Shown here: piece by piece, positions 8,197 through 14,686 of the stretch
Layout of the letters: the number at the start of each line of letters is the position of its first letter
How positions within the stretch are numbered: position 1 is the stretch's first letter
NCBI RefSeq assembly: GCF_016746095.1
Contig: NZ_JAERTY010000002.1
Location: 186,001 to 250,000 of the forward strand
DNA from: Sphingobacterium faecale
GTDB lineage: Bacteria > Bacteroidota > Bacteroidia > Sphingobacteriales > Sphingobacteriaceae
Length of the DNA: 64,000 nt
Direction of reading: 5' to 3'
Notes under the pieces: model-generated
The model's database searches: none
Seen by the model: the letters and a program-made list of their open reading frames with translations, nothing else
What the model was told of the DNA's origin: nothing
Program-made: the position numbers and the translations under genes

Positions 8197-9179
8197 CTTA
8201 CTAATTTCTTCAGACTATCCAATGCTTTTAATCCCAAAAGTGAGGCCTCTGCCTCGTAATAGCAGTCTCCAAAACTTCTTTCGGGATGGAAGGTCTTTAT
8301 CGCAAAAGCAGCATTGGTCAATACGACATTGTTTTGTGAATTGGTACCTTTTCCCTGAATAATGTTATTGAAAATGTTGGCCGCTTCCTCAACGGTGTCA
8401 CCACCTGCCAGTTCGCCGGATGTCACAGGCTCAAAACCCAATTCTTCGACTGTATAGTAGCTTTCCCCAGCGTTGTTTATAAGCTTAAAATCTCCTGTAA
8501 GGGATATCTCGTCATATCCATCCAATGCATGTATGATGCTATACTGTTTATCCGTGTTCTGGCAGAGATAGTTGTATAGCCTTGCTAATTCGAGACTGAA
8601 AACCCCTACGGATTGATAGGTCGGATTGGCGGGATTGGTCAATGGGCCGAGCATGTTGAAAAATGTTTTGACGCCCAGTGCTTTTCGGATGGGAGCTACC
8701 GTTTTCATCGCTGGATGGAAGAGAGGAGCATGGAGAAAGCAAATATTCGCTTCATCCAATTGGCGCTTCAAACTGTCCATATCATTGGTGAATTGATATC
8801 CCAGGTATTCCATCACATTGGATGAACCACAGCCCGAAGACACACCTACATTGCCGTGTTTTGCTACGTGGTATCCTGCTCCGGCAACGACAAAAGAAGC
8901 TAAGGTGGAGATGTTGAACGTATTCTTGCCGTCGCCACCCGTACCGCACATGTCGATAAGGTCATAGCCCTGAAAATCAACTTTTAGACATAGATCATAC
9001 ATAGCATCCCGGAAACCTGTAAGTTCTTCAACACGAATACTGCGCATGCCATAGGTTGTCATAAAAGCGGCAATTTGATGACTGTCGTATTTTCCTGTTG
9101 CGATATGAGTCAGGATATCATAGGCCTCCTGTCGGCTGAATGACTTGTACTCAAATAGATGTCTTAGTATTTCTTTCAT
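8190..9179 (-). CDS. trpD: Anthranilate phosphoribosyltransferase
   Basis: Transfers phosphoribose from PRPP to anthranilate. 329 residues from the chosen ATG 9179 (MKEILRHLFEYKSF), a standard family length. A longer frame to 9224 would start inside the T-run of the attenuator and is rejected. The PRPP-binding motif is DMCGTGGDGKNTFNIST, followed by KHGNVGVSSGCGSSNVMEYLG. First structural gene after the trp leader, so its expression is expected to be controlled by the attenuator at 9232-9252. Its stop codon lies in octamer array 3. Confidence 0.96.
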   Translation of the reverse strand: MKEILRHLFEYKSFSRQEAYDILTHIATGKYDSHQIAAFMTTYGMRSIRVEELTGFRDAMYDLCLKVDFQGYDLIDMCGTGGDGKNTFNISTLASFVVAGAGYHVAKHGNVGVSSGCGSSNVMEYLGYQFTNDMDSLKRQLDEANICFLHAPLFHPAMKTVAPIRKALGVKTFFNMLGPLTNPANPTYQSVGVFSLELARLYNYLCQNTDKQYSIIHALDGYDEISLTGDFKLINNAGESYYTVEELGFEPVTSGELAGGDTVEEAANIFNNIIQGKGTNSQNNVVLTNAAFAIKTFHPERSFGDCYYEAEASLLGLKALDSLKKLVRS

Positions 9180-9222
9180 TTTTTTATGGTAAAAGGTCAA
9201 TGATTGTTGTTCAAAAAAGAGC

Positions 9223-9253
9223 AAAAAAAAAGGCTTGCCGATATGGCAAGCCC
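9223..9253 (-). terminator. trp attenuator terminator
   Basis: On the minus strand GGCTTGCC, a 5-nt loop and GGCAAGCC form a perfect 8-bp GC-rich stem (9232-9252) followed by nine T residues (9223-9231). It stands between the Trp-rich leader peptide and trpD. Its 5' arm and loop (9242-9248) can alternatively pair with leader segment 9293-9299, the expected antiterminator. Confidence 0.9.
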
Positions 9254-9292
9254 ACTATTCTTTGATTGTATCAATTTCAAGCAATAGACGTC

Positions 9293-9314
9293 TGCCACAA
9301 CATTAACTGTCGTG
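9293..9314 (-). promoter_or_regulatory. trp leader 1:2 and 2:3 pairing segments (antiterminator switch)
   Basis: RNA read on the minus strand. Segment 1, CACGACA (9308-9314), starts immediately after the three Trp codons and can pair with segment 2, UGUUGUG (9296-9302). The overlapping segment 2', UGUGGCA (9293-9299), can pair instead with segment 3, UGCCAUA (9242-9248), which includes part of the terminator 5' arm and loop. A ribosome stalled on the Trp codons would cover segment 1, free segment 2 and block the terminator. Pairings were found by eye and include one G-U pair each. Confidence 0.75.
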
Positions 9315-9350
9315 CCACCACCATGCGTTATTGATTACAAAATTGTTCAT
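9303..9350 (-). CDS. trpL: trp operon leader peptide (15 residues, Trp-Trp-Trp)
   Basis: Short ORF reading MNNFVINNAWWWHDS with three consecutive TGG codons (9315-9323), a TAA stop, then mutually exclusive hairpins and an intrinsic terminator before trpD. The arrangement is that of a ribosome-mediated attenuator: when charged tRNA-Trp is scarce the ribosome stalls on the Trp run and the operon is read through. A promoter-like CTTG-N20-GATATTTG lies just upstream, leaving a very short untranslated leader of roughly 12 nt. Too short for usual gene callers; support is the codon run and its position. Confidence 0.88.
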   Translation of the reverse strand: MNNFVINNAWWWHDS

Positions 9351-9367
9351 TACTTAGTCGTTGGTAA

Positions 9368-9399
9368 CAAATATCAAATAAGTTTTTAAAAATGTCAAG
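9368..9399 (-). promoter_or_regulatory. Candidate trp operon promoter
   Basis: Minus strand: CTTG at 9396-9399, a 20-bp spacer, then GATATTTG at 9368-9375, a 7-of-8 match to TAnnTTTG. The spacing fits the Bacteroidota housekeeping promoter. Transcription would begin roughly at 9361-9364, just before the leader peptide ATG at 9350. Confidence 0.65.
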
Positions 9400-9414
9400 T
9401 TTTTTTCGATTTTT

Positions 9415-9870
9415 TTAATAAAGTACAAAATGTGCTAGGTTGTTTCCTTTAGAAACTAAGGTGAGAGAGCCTACTTTGTCGTTCTCTAAGTATACAGCGA
9501 GCATCTGTCTTTTTCTATATTGTAAAAAGTACATGTTGTCGGTATCTAGATCTTCGGGATCAATATCGCGAATTTCTTTCTTTGGCATCTTGTTATAGGG
9601 AATATACTCTATTTCTTTTAGATTTTTAGCCATAAGATTTATTCGTACCTCCTGTAAGGATACTTCGAGATAATCGTAAATTTCGTCGGAAGGATTTTCG
9701 ACAATAAGGTATTGGCTTAATATGATATCGATAGCTTTGTTTTCATCAGAAAGATCAGCGATAAAAGATTGAATGTACCTAATATCCTTATTATAATCTT
9801 TAGGGATGGACTCCTGAGCGCGTAAGCTAGTGGATAGAATAAGCAATAAGAAACTAATTAATACTTTCAT
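9415..9870 (-). CDS. Exported protein of unknown function
   Basis: 151-residue protein with a clear signal peptide (MKVLISFLLLILSTSLRAQ, cleavage expected near residue 19). The mature part is mixed alpha/beta without cysteines or a motif I recognise; the C-terminus contains short strand-like segments (YFLQYRKRQMLAVYLEN, VGSLTLVSKGNNLAHFVLY). It ends just upstream of the trp promoter and is preceded by the terminator of the DUF2795-type gene, so it is probably transcribed alone. Function unknown. Confidence 0.65.
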   Translation of the reverse strand: MKVLISFLLLILSTSLRAQESIPKDYNKDIRYIQSFIADLSDENKAIDIILSQYLIVENPSDEIYDYLEVSLQEVRINLMAKNLKEIEYIPYNKMPKKEIRDIDPEDLDTDNMYFLQYRKRQMLAVYLENDKVGSLTLVSKGNNLAHFVLY

Positions 9871-9936
9871 CTTTATTTAATTTTTAATGACGATCAACCC
9901 ATAGGAAAGGTTGGTTGTGTTTCCAAAGGAACAAAA

Positions 9937-9968
9937 TAAAAATCGCACTTAGAAAAGTGCGATTTTTA
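9937..9968 (-). terminator. Intrinsic terminator after the DUF2795-type gene
   Basis: Inverted repeat TAAAAATCGCACTT / AAGTGCGATTTTTA with a 4-nt loop. On the minus strand it follows the stop at 9976 closely and runs into a T-rich tract. Confidence 0.8.
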
Positions 9969-9975
9969 TGATGGA

Positions 9976-10197
9976 TTAATACTCGTCTTCATTGAAAAAG
10001 AAATCGTCTTTTGTAGGATAGTCCGGCCAAATCTCTTCAATGTTTTCATAAGGTTCGCCATCGTCTTCCAAAGCTTGAAGATTCTCGATTACTTCTACTG
10101 GAGCACCAGAACGAATTGCGTAATCAATTAATTCATCTTTAGTCGCAGGCCATGGCGCATCTTCTAAGTGTGATGCTAATTCTAGAGTCCAATACAT
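9976..10197 (-). CDS. DUF2795-family small acidic protein
   Basis: 73-residue, strongly acidic protein (MYWTLELASHLEDAPWPATK at the N-terminus, acidic FFFNEDEY tail) matching the pattern of Bacteroidota DUF2795 proteins, short helical proteins of unknown role. It stands alone with its own promoter (TTG-N19-TATTTTTG) and terminator, which suggests an abundant, independently expressed product. Function unknown. Confidence 0.8.
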   Translation of the reverse strand: MYWTLELASHLEDAPWPATKDELIDYAIRSGAPVEVIENLQALEDDGEPYENIEEIWPDYPTKDDFFFNEDEY

Positions 10198-10227
10198 AGT
10201 ATTACAATTTAAGTTCTACTTTTTTCG

Positions 10228-10257
10228 CAAAAATAGTATTATATTTTATATAAGCAA
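10228..10257 (-). promoter_or_regulatory. Promoter of the DUF2795-type gene
   Basis: Minus strand TTG (10255-10257), 19-bp AT-rich spacer, TATTTTTG (10228-10235): an exact match to the Bacteroidota TTG-N19-TAnnTTTG arrangement. It lies about 30 bp upstream of the ATG at 10197. Confidence 0.75.
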
Positions 10258-10319
10258 GTTAATTATGTATTAAATAGGTTTTTCTTTTTTATAGCTCTGT
10301 TTTTGAGGTTTATATGTTT

Positions 10320-11087
10320 TTAGGCTTCCATGTTTTTTACATTTTGGAGACTTTTCCCTAGGGTCCAGTAAGACTGCATCCGATGGTAGACCAAGGTTTG
10401 TATTTCGTCGGATTGTTGTGTAGTCATCAGTTGTGTACTGATAGGTGTGAGTACTTTTATCTGAATGGTACCGGGGCGAGAGCCAAATTTTTCACCGCCG
10501 TCCCATAGAATCTGCCATGCGTTTTGTATAACGACAGGAAGTATCTGTATCTGGTTGTCAATAGCAAGTTTGAATGATCCTGATTTGAATTCATGAAGTT
10601 TTGGAGGATATTCGTCGTCAATTTTTCCTTCGGGAAATATGACCATCGATTTGCCTTCTTTGACAAGACTGTCTGCTTTTTTGAACGCTCTGAATGCAGA
10701 TATTTTGCTTTTTCGATCCACGGCAATATCGATCGTCTTGAAGAAAATTCGTGTGACTGGATTACGTAATAACTCGACTTTGCCCATAAAAGAAAACGGT
10801 TGTGGACACATGAAGATAATAGCAGTGATATCTAAGATAGAAGTATGGTTAGGACAGATGATGTAGGGTATTGACCAATCTATTTCAGATTCAAACTCGA
10901 CTTTGAAAAATATACCTGAACATGTTGTGGCGAGTAGGGCTATAATACGTCTTACCCGTACGATAGCGGCATAATTCTTTTCGGGGTTCCGAGTCAAAAG
11001 GTATAATAGTGGAAACAATAAAATGAAAAAGATAAGTAGACAGAGGAAATACCAGAGTCTATGTAGCTTTTTTAGGATTTGCACCAT
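10320..11087 (-). CDS. plsC: 1-acyl-sn-glycerol-3-phosphate acyltransferase
   Basis: Membrane-associated acyltransferase that acylates lysophosphatidic acid to phosphatidic acid. 255 residues: a basic N-terminus, a hydrophobic anchor (YFLCLLIFFILLFPLLYLL), the catalytic HX4D motif in CPNHTSILDI, and the acceptor-binding FPEGKID motif. Several PLSc paralogues are common in Bacteroidota, and ornithine-lipid or other lyso-lipid acyltransferases share these motifs, so the exact acceptor is not certain. Monocistronic by spacing. Confidence 0.85.
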   Translation of the reverse strand: MVQILKKLHRLWYFLCLLIFFILLFPLLYLLTRNPEKNYAAIVRVRRIIALLATTCSGIFFKVEFESEIDWSIPYIICPNHTSILDITAIIFMCPQPFSFMGKVELLRNPVTRIFFKTIDIAVDRKSKISAFRAFKKADSLVKEGKSMVIFPEGKIDDEYPPKLHEFKSGSFKLAIDNQIQILPVVIQNAWQILWDGGEKFGSRPGTIQIKVLTPISTQLMTTQQSDEIQTLVYHRMQSYWTLGKSLQNVKNMEA

Positions 11088-11240
11088 ACGATTTACATTA
11101 ATGAAAATCGAATTTAAAAAGAAAAAAGGATACCTAGATATCCTTTTCTTGAAAGTTTTATTTCATATGTGCATAACTTGTTTTTTATCTGTCATCCGTC
11201 AGCTGGCGGACTATGGGTGTTTATGCTTCGCGAAATATCA

Positions 11241-12152
11241 TTATTTTATACTGAAACCGTATTTCTGATAAATTTGTTGGGCTGTACTCGTCTCCATAAA
11301 CTTAAGGAAGTCATCTGCAGCTTTTGGATGGGGGGCTGTTTTGAGTTTGGCTGCCATGTAAGTAGCTGTAGAGTTGAGCTCATCAGGGATCTCGACGACA
11401 TCGACAGGATGTCCCTTTATTTTTTGATATACGACTTCGGAACTCCATACGGGAGCCACATCGGCATCGCCATATAGGATGCGCATAGGGCTTTCTCGAT
11501 GGTGTATTTTTGTTAGATAGGTAGTGCCTTTCTCCACTTTATCTTTCATGATTTTGTTGACAAGAGCTTCTCCACCCGCTTTTTTGTAGGATGCTTGTAT
11601 CTGTTCGCCAATACCTTCCCATAATGGGTTGGGCATAGCGATACGTACATGTTCTTGTGCCAGGTCGTTGAGCGAAGTTATCTTGGCTGGGTTTCCTTCA
11701 GGAACCATCAAGCAGATGTTGTTGTAACAATAGATCTGGGTGTGACTGAAGTAATCTTTCATTTCGGTAATCGTTCTTTTGCCAGCGGTGTATACGTCAG
11801 GCTGGTGCGTGATACGAAGATTGCCTAAAGTCAAGGAACCACCTTGTATCTGTTTGGCCAATATTCCTGGAGGTAATGTCTCTACGAATATACGTTGGTA
11901 CTGGGGATATTCTTTCTTAAATGCCGCTAATAAGTCGTCTACGACCATAAATTGATTGCCCGCGAAAAATATGGTGAGTTGTGGATCCACGATATCTCCA
12001 TAAAGATCTGGTACATTATTGATACCAGGTACAGTAAAGTGTACTGCAGATGCTGGAGGAGTGTTCCAAGGTGGATCAAATCTATGGTCTTGGGCCTTTC
12101 CTAAGGTCGAAACCAGTAAGAATAAACCTAGTAGTATGTTTCTAAAATTCAT
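11241..12152 (-). CDS. ModA-like periplasmic substrate-binding protein
   Basis: 303 residues from ATG 12152 (MNFRNILLGLFLLVSTLGKAQ is a signal peptide); the longer frame to 12197 would overlap the preceding gene and lacks a signal-like start. It has the periplasmic-binding type II fold seen in molybdate/sulfate-type binders (LTIFFAGNQFMVVDDLLAAFKKEYP, then DVAPVWSSEVVY, then ADDFLKFMETSTAQQIYQKYGF). No ABC permease or ATPase is adjacent. It follows a DsrE-like gene by 23 bp and a TsdA-like cytochrome gene, so it probably works with periplasmic sulfur-compound oxidation; ligand unknown. Confidence 0.75.
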   Translation of the reverse strand: MNFRNILLGLFLLVSTLGKAQDHRFDPPWNTPPASAVHFTVPGINNVPDLYGDIVDPQLTIFFAGNQFMVVDDLLAAFKKEYPQYQRIFVETLPPGILAKQIQGGSLTLGNLRITHQPDVYTAGKRTITEMKDYFSHTQIYCYNNICLMVPEGNPAKITSLNDLAQEHVRIAMPNPLWEGIGEQIQASYKKAGGEALVNKIMKDKVEKGTTYLTKIHHRESPMRILYGDADVAPVWSSEVVYQKIKGHPVDVVEIPDELNSTATYMAAKLKTAPHPKAADDFLKFMETSTAQQIYQKYGFSIK

Positions 12153-12175
12153 ATCTGAATGTATATGGGGTGTCG

Positions 12176-12652
12176 TTATGGTTTTACAATAATCCAACCT
12201 TCGCTGGCGCGCAAGATAAGCTCGCCGTTGCCACTCGGTACATAAGCGAGAAAATCATAAAGTTCACTTTTGGCTATTTTTCGTTCTTCAAGGGTATTAA
12301 GGCACTGTACGACATGCACGCCCTTTTCAATGAGACCTTTCAGCGCTTCTTCATATTGGCTGTTTGATTTTTTGAATGCTTCTGTTCCTCCCGAGAATGC
12401 AATCAGTTCAATTTCGAGTTTACCTTGCAGACGTGGGTCTTTTAGGGCATTGTTGATATTTCGGAATGCCTTGGCAATGGTTTTAGGATCATCACTGTCG
12501 AGTTGGTAGATGGCTTTATAGCTTTTCTTTTTTGCAACTGCTCCTTGGAATGATTTGTTCTTGGCAAGAAGGTCACTGTCCTGCGCAAAGCTCTGTCCTT
12601 GGAATGCTATTGTAAATAGGATTAGGCAGGCGGTAATAATGCTATTGTTCAT
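12176..12652 (-). CDS. Exported DsrE-family protein
   Basis: 158 residues with a signal peptide (ACLILFTIAFQGQSFAQ). The mature domain has the DsrE/DsrF-like alternating fold: a strand-helix start (YKAIYQLDSDDPKTIAKAFRNINNAL), LEIELIAFSGG, and the conserved cysteine segment GVHVVQCLNTL, the position of the sulfur-carrying Cys in this family. DsrE-like proteins bind or relay sulfur as persulfide. Between a TsdA-like cytochrome (17 bp upstream) and a binding protein, it is probably a periplasmic sulfur carrier or sensor. Confidence 0.8.
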   Translation of the reverse strand: MNNSIITACLILFTIAFQGQSFAQDSDLLAKNKSFQGAVAKKKSYKAIYQLDSDDPKTIAKAFRNINNALKDPRLQGKLEIELIAFSGGTEAFKKSNSQYEEALKGLIEKGVHVVQCLNTLEERKIAKSELYDFLAYVPSGNGELILRASEGWIIVKP

Positions 12653-12669
12653 ATGTATATAATTTGTTA

Positions 12670-13647
12670 TTAAAAATTAAATGGTCCGTATTTGTGTTGT
12701 TCTGCGCTGATATCATCCGCATAAGGAGGATAGGCACAGTCTTTAGGTTTTTTTGCCAAATTAGGATAGTCTTTTTCCTTGTTTGCCTTTTTAGGTCTGT
12801 CAAAGGAATTGATGTAGGCAGCGACATCATACGCTTCTTCGTCACTCAACAGAGGTTCGTCATAGGTCGCACCTAGTGGCATGTTCCCTTTGATAAAGCG
12901 AGCGGCAGTCAGCATGCGGGCCATACCAGCCCCGTCATTGTAGCTGTCAGCCCCCCAAAGCGGTGGGTATAGGTAACCTCCTGCATTTGGATTCTTCTGG
13001 CCCTGACCTTGTTCGCCATGGCAGCTTGAGCATTGGTTGGCATAGATAACCTGACCATGTTTTAAATCTGCTGCGCGATCCGGGATTTCTATCTTGACGA
13101 ACCCCTGACCGTCTAGACGCTTATCGTTGTGTGTACGTTGGCTTACTTGTTTGATATAAGTGATGATGGCTCGCATTTCATTGCTGTTTTCAGCAATAGC
13201 TCTGCCATTCATACTCCGTTCAAAACAACCATTAATCCGCTCTTCCAACGATTCTACTTTGTCCTCACGTCCGATATATATTGGGAAGACTTGGTGCAGT
13301 CCTACGTAAGGAGCCGCAAAAGCTTTTGTTCCGCCATTAAGGTGACAATTGCTACAAGCTAAGTTGTTGCCTATCTTTTTGCCGTCTTCATAAAAATAAT
13401 CGTAGGTGTTTTTTATTAGTTTTTCGCCGTAGGCTGCGAGCTTGCCCTCAGCATCATCTTTAAAAGTGATAGGAACATAGTCCGCCACGTGAACAATAGT
13501 GCTGTCATCTAAGACTTCTTTCGCAGAAGCGATATTACCTCTTCCCTGTTCGTAAGCAAAGAGAAAGAGACACACACACATTATTAATGATAATAAGGCA
13601 ATACCACCGAGTGCTTTTACATAATTGGTTAATCTTTTGTACTCCAT
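12670..13647 (-). CDS. TsdA-like dihaem c-type cytochrome (putative thiosulfate dehydrogenase)
   Basis: 325 residues with an N-terminal membrane anchor (about residues 13-31) and two CXXCH haem sites, CSNCH at 98-102 and CSSCH at 206-210. The motif ERINGCFERSMNGRA carries Cys141, matching the haem-ligating active-site cysteine of TsdA enzymes, and the C-terminal DYPNLAKKPKDCAYPPY...EQHKYGPF tail is also TsdA-like. TsdA oxidises thiosulfate to tetrathionate (some run in reverse). It is the first gene after a LysR-type regulator. Family call is strong; physiological direction and substrate are inference. Confidence 0.85.
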   Translation of the reverse strand: MEYKRLTNYVKALGGIALLSLIMCVCLFLFAYEQGRGNIASAKEVLDDSTIVHVADYVPITFKDDAEGKLAAYGEKLIKNTYDYFYEDGKKIGNNLACSNCHLNGGTKAFAAPYVGLHQVFPIYIGREDKVESLEERINGCFERSMNGRAIAENSNEMRAIITYIKQVSQRTHNDKRLDGQGFVKIEIPDRAADLKHGQVIYANQCSSCHGEQGQGQKNPNAGGYLYPPLWGADSYNDGAGMARMLTAARFIKGNMPLGATYDEPLLSDEEAYDVAAYINSFDRPKKANKEKDYPNLAKKPKDCAYPPYADDISAEQHKYGPFNF

Positions 13648-13719
13648 CTTTCAGAATAGTTATTTCTACAAATAAACTTTCTTTCAAATTGTTCAAAAAG
13701 AAAAGAAATATTATGAGGT

Positions 13720-13734
13720 ATAACCAAAAGTTAT
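13720..13734. promoter_or_regulatory. Candidate LysR-type operator upstream of the TsdA-like gene
   Basis: ATAAC-N5-GTTAT, a perfect 5-5-5 dyad containing the T-N11-A arrangement typical of LysR-family sites, in the 100-bp gap between the LysR gene and the cytochrome gene. A second dyad, TTATTT-N4-AAATAA, lies at 13660-13675, close to the cytochrome start. Assignment to this regulator is inference. Confidence 0.45.
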
Positions 13735-13747
13735 TTGTAAAAGTTAA

Positions 13748-14635
13748 TTACCTGATACAGAACTGTAAAAATTGATTTGGAATGCCGGTCAGTCCGCCAT
13801 AGACATGGGTGAAATAAAAATATCGTTCGATATGCAAGTCGGGCAGGTCAAGAATAGTGAGCTTGTTTTCTAATATTTCTTTTTGTATCGAATGAATCGA
13901 GAGGAAGGCAAAGCAATCTCGCTCTTGGATATAGCGTTTGATACTTTCGGTTGAGGCTAAGACCATTTCGATATTTAACTTCGAAAAATCAATACCTAAG
14001 CATCGCACTTTATTTTCGATGATGGAGCGTGTGCCTGATCCGAGCTCGCGTACGACCAATGGCATCTTGTAGAGATCTAATACATCTGGTTTTTTGAGTT
14101 GTTTTAAGAACGTATTCTGGCTGTTGGTAACGAGTACAATCTCATCTTTCATAAAGGGAATATATTTAAGAGCTCGATTGTCTGTTGCGCCTTCGGTAAC
14201 ACCCAGGTCGATTTTCTTTTCGATCAAGAGCTCTTCGATCGCCCGGCTATTATATTGGGAGACCTCAATATGGCTATTGGGATGCTCGTTTAAAAACTTA
14301 GCCAGTAATGACGGAATGATATATTGTGAAATGGTCGTACTGGCACCTAAGGTCAGATGTCCTTTCATATCGGATTGGAGATCAAAAATTTCTTGGTCGG
14401 CTTTATTGTAGAGCTGTATAATCTGTCCCGCGTAGCGGAATAGGATTTCTCCTGCCTGGGTCAGTATGAGGTTATTGCCTTTGCGTTCAAAAAGAGAAAC
14501 GCCCATTTTCTTTTCTAACTCTAAGATATTCTTACTGACTGCGGGTTGTGAGATGTAAAGGACAGCAGCGGTCTTTGTAAAATTGAGTTGCTGAGCTGCA
14601 GTGTGGAAAACCTTAAGTCGAAAATCAAAATCCAT
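13748..14635 (-). CDS. LysR-family transcriptional regulator
   Basis: 295 residues: an N-terminal winged helix-turn-helix (FDFRLKVFHTAAQQLNFTKT, then YISQPAVSKNILELEKKMG) and a periplasmic-binding-like effector domain (HLTLGASTTISQYIIPSLLAKF). It resembles CysL/CbbR-type regulators that often control sulfur or carbon metabolism. It lies directly upstream of, and co-directional with, the TsdA-like/DsrE-like/binding-protein cluster, which is its most likely target. The effector is unknown. Confidence 0.88.
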   Translation of the reverse strand: MDFDFRLKVFHTAAQQLNFTKTAAVLYISQPAVSKNILELEKKMGVSLFERKGNNLILTQAGEILFRYAGQIIQLYNKADQEIFDLQSDMKGHLTLGASTTISQYIIPSLLAKFLNEHPNSHIEVSQYNSRAIEELLIEKKIDLGVTEGATDNRALKYIPFMKDEIVLVTNSQNTFLKQLKKPDVLDLYKMPLVVRELGSGTRSIIENKVRCLGIDFSKLNIEMVLASTESIKRYIQERDCFAFLSIHSIQKEILENKLTILDLPDLHIERYFYFTHVYGGLTGIPNQFLQFCIR

Positions 14636-14637
14636 AG

Positions 14638-14670
14638 AAAAAGGGTTATTTCGTTAAAAATAACCCTTTT
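14638..14670 (-). terminator. Intrinsic terminator after the M20 dipeptidase gene
   Basis: AAAAGGGTTATTT / AAATAACCCTTTT inverted repeat with a short loop, T-rich on both flanks, between the dipeptidase stop and the LysR start. Confidence 0.8.
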
Positions 14671-14686
14671 ATTTTTTTATACCGAA

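Noticed and set aside
9180..9224. N-terminal extension of trpD starting at ATG 9224
   Set aside because: It would begin inside the T-run of the attenuator terminator, and homologous TrpD proteins start at the ATG 9179 sequence.
11241..12152. Molybdate transporter ModA proper
   Set aside because: No modB or modC is adjacent and the gene is bound to a sulfur-oxidation-like cluster; only the binding-protein fold can be claimed.
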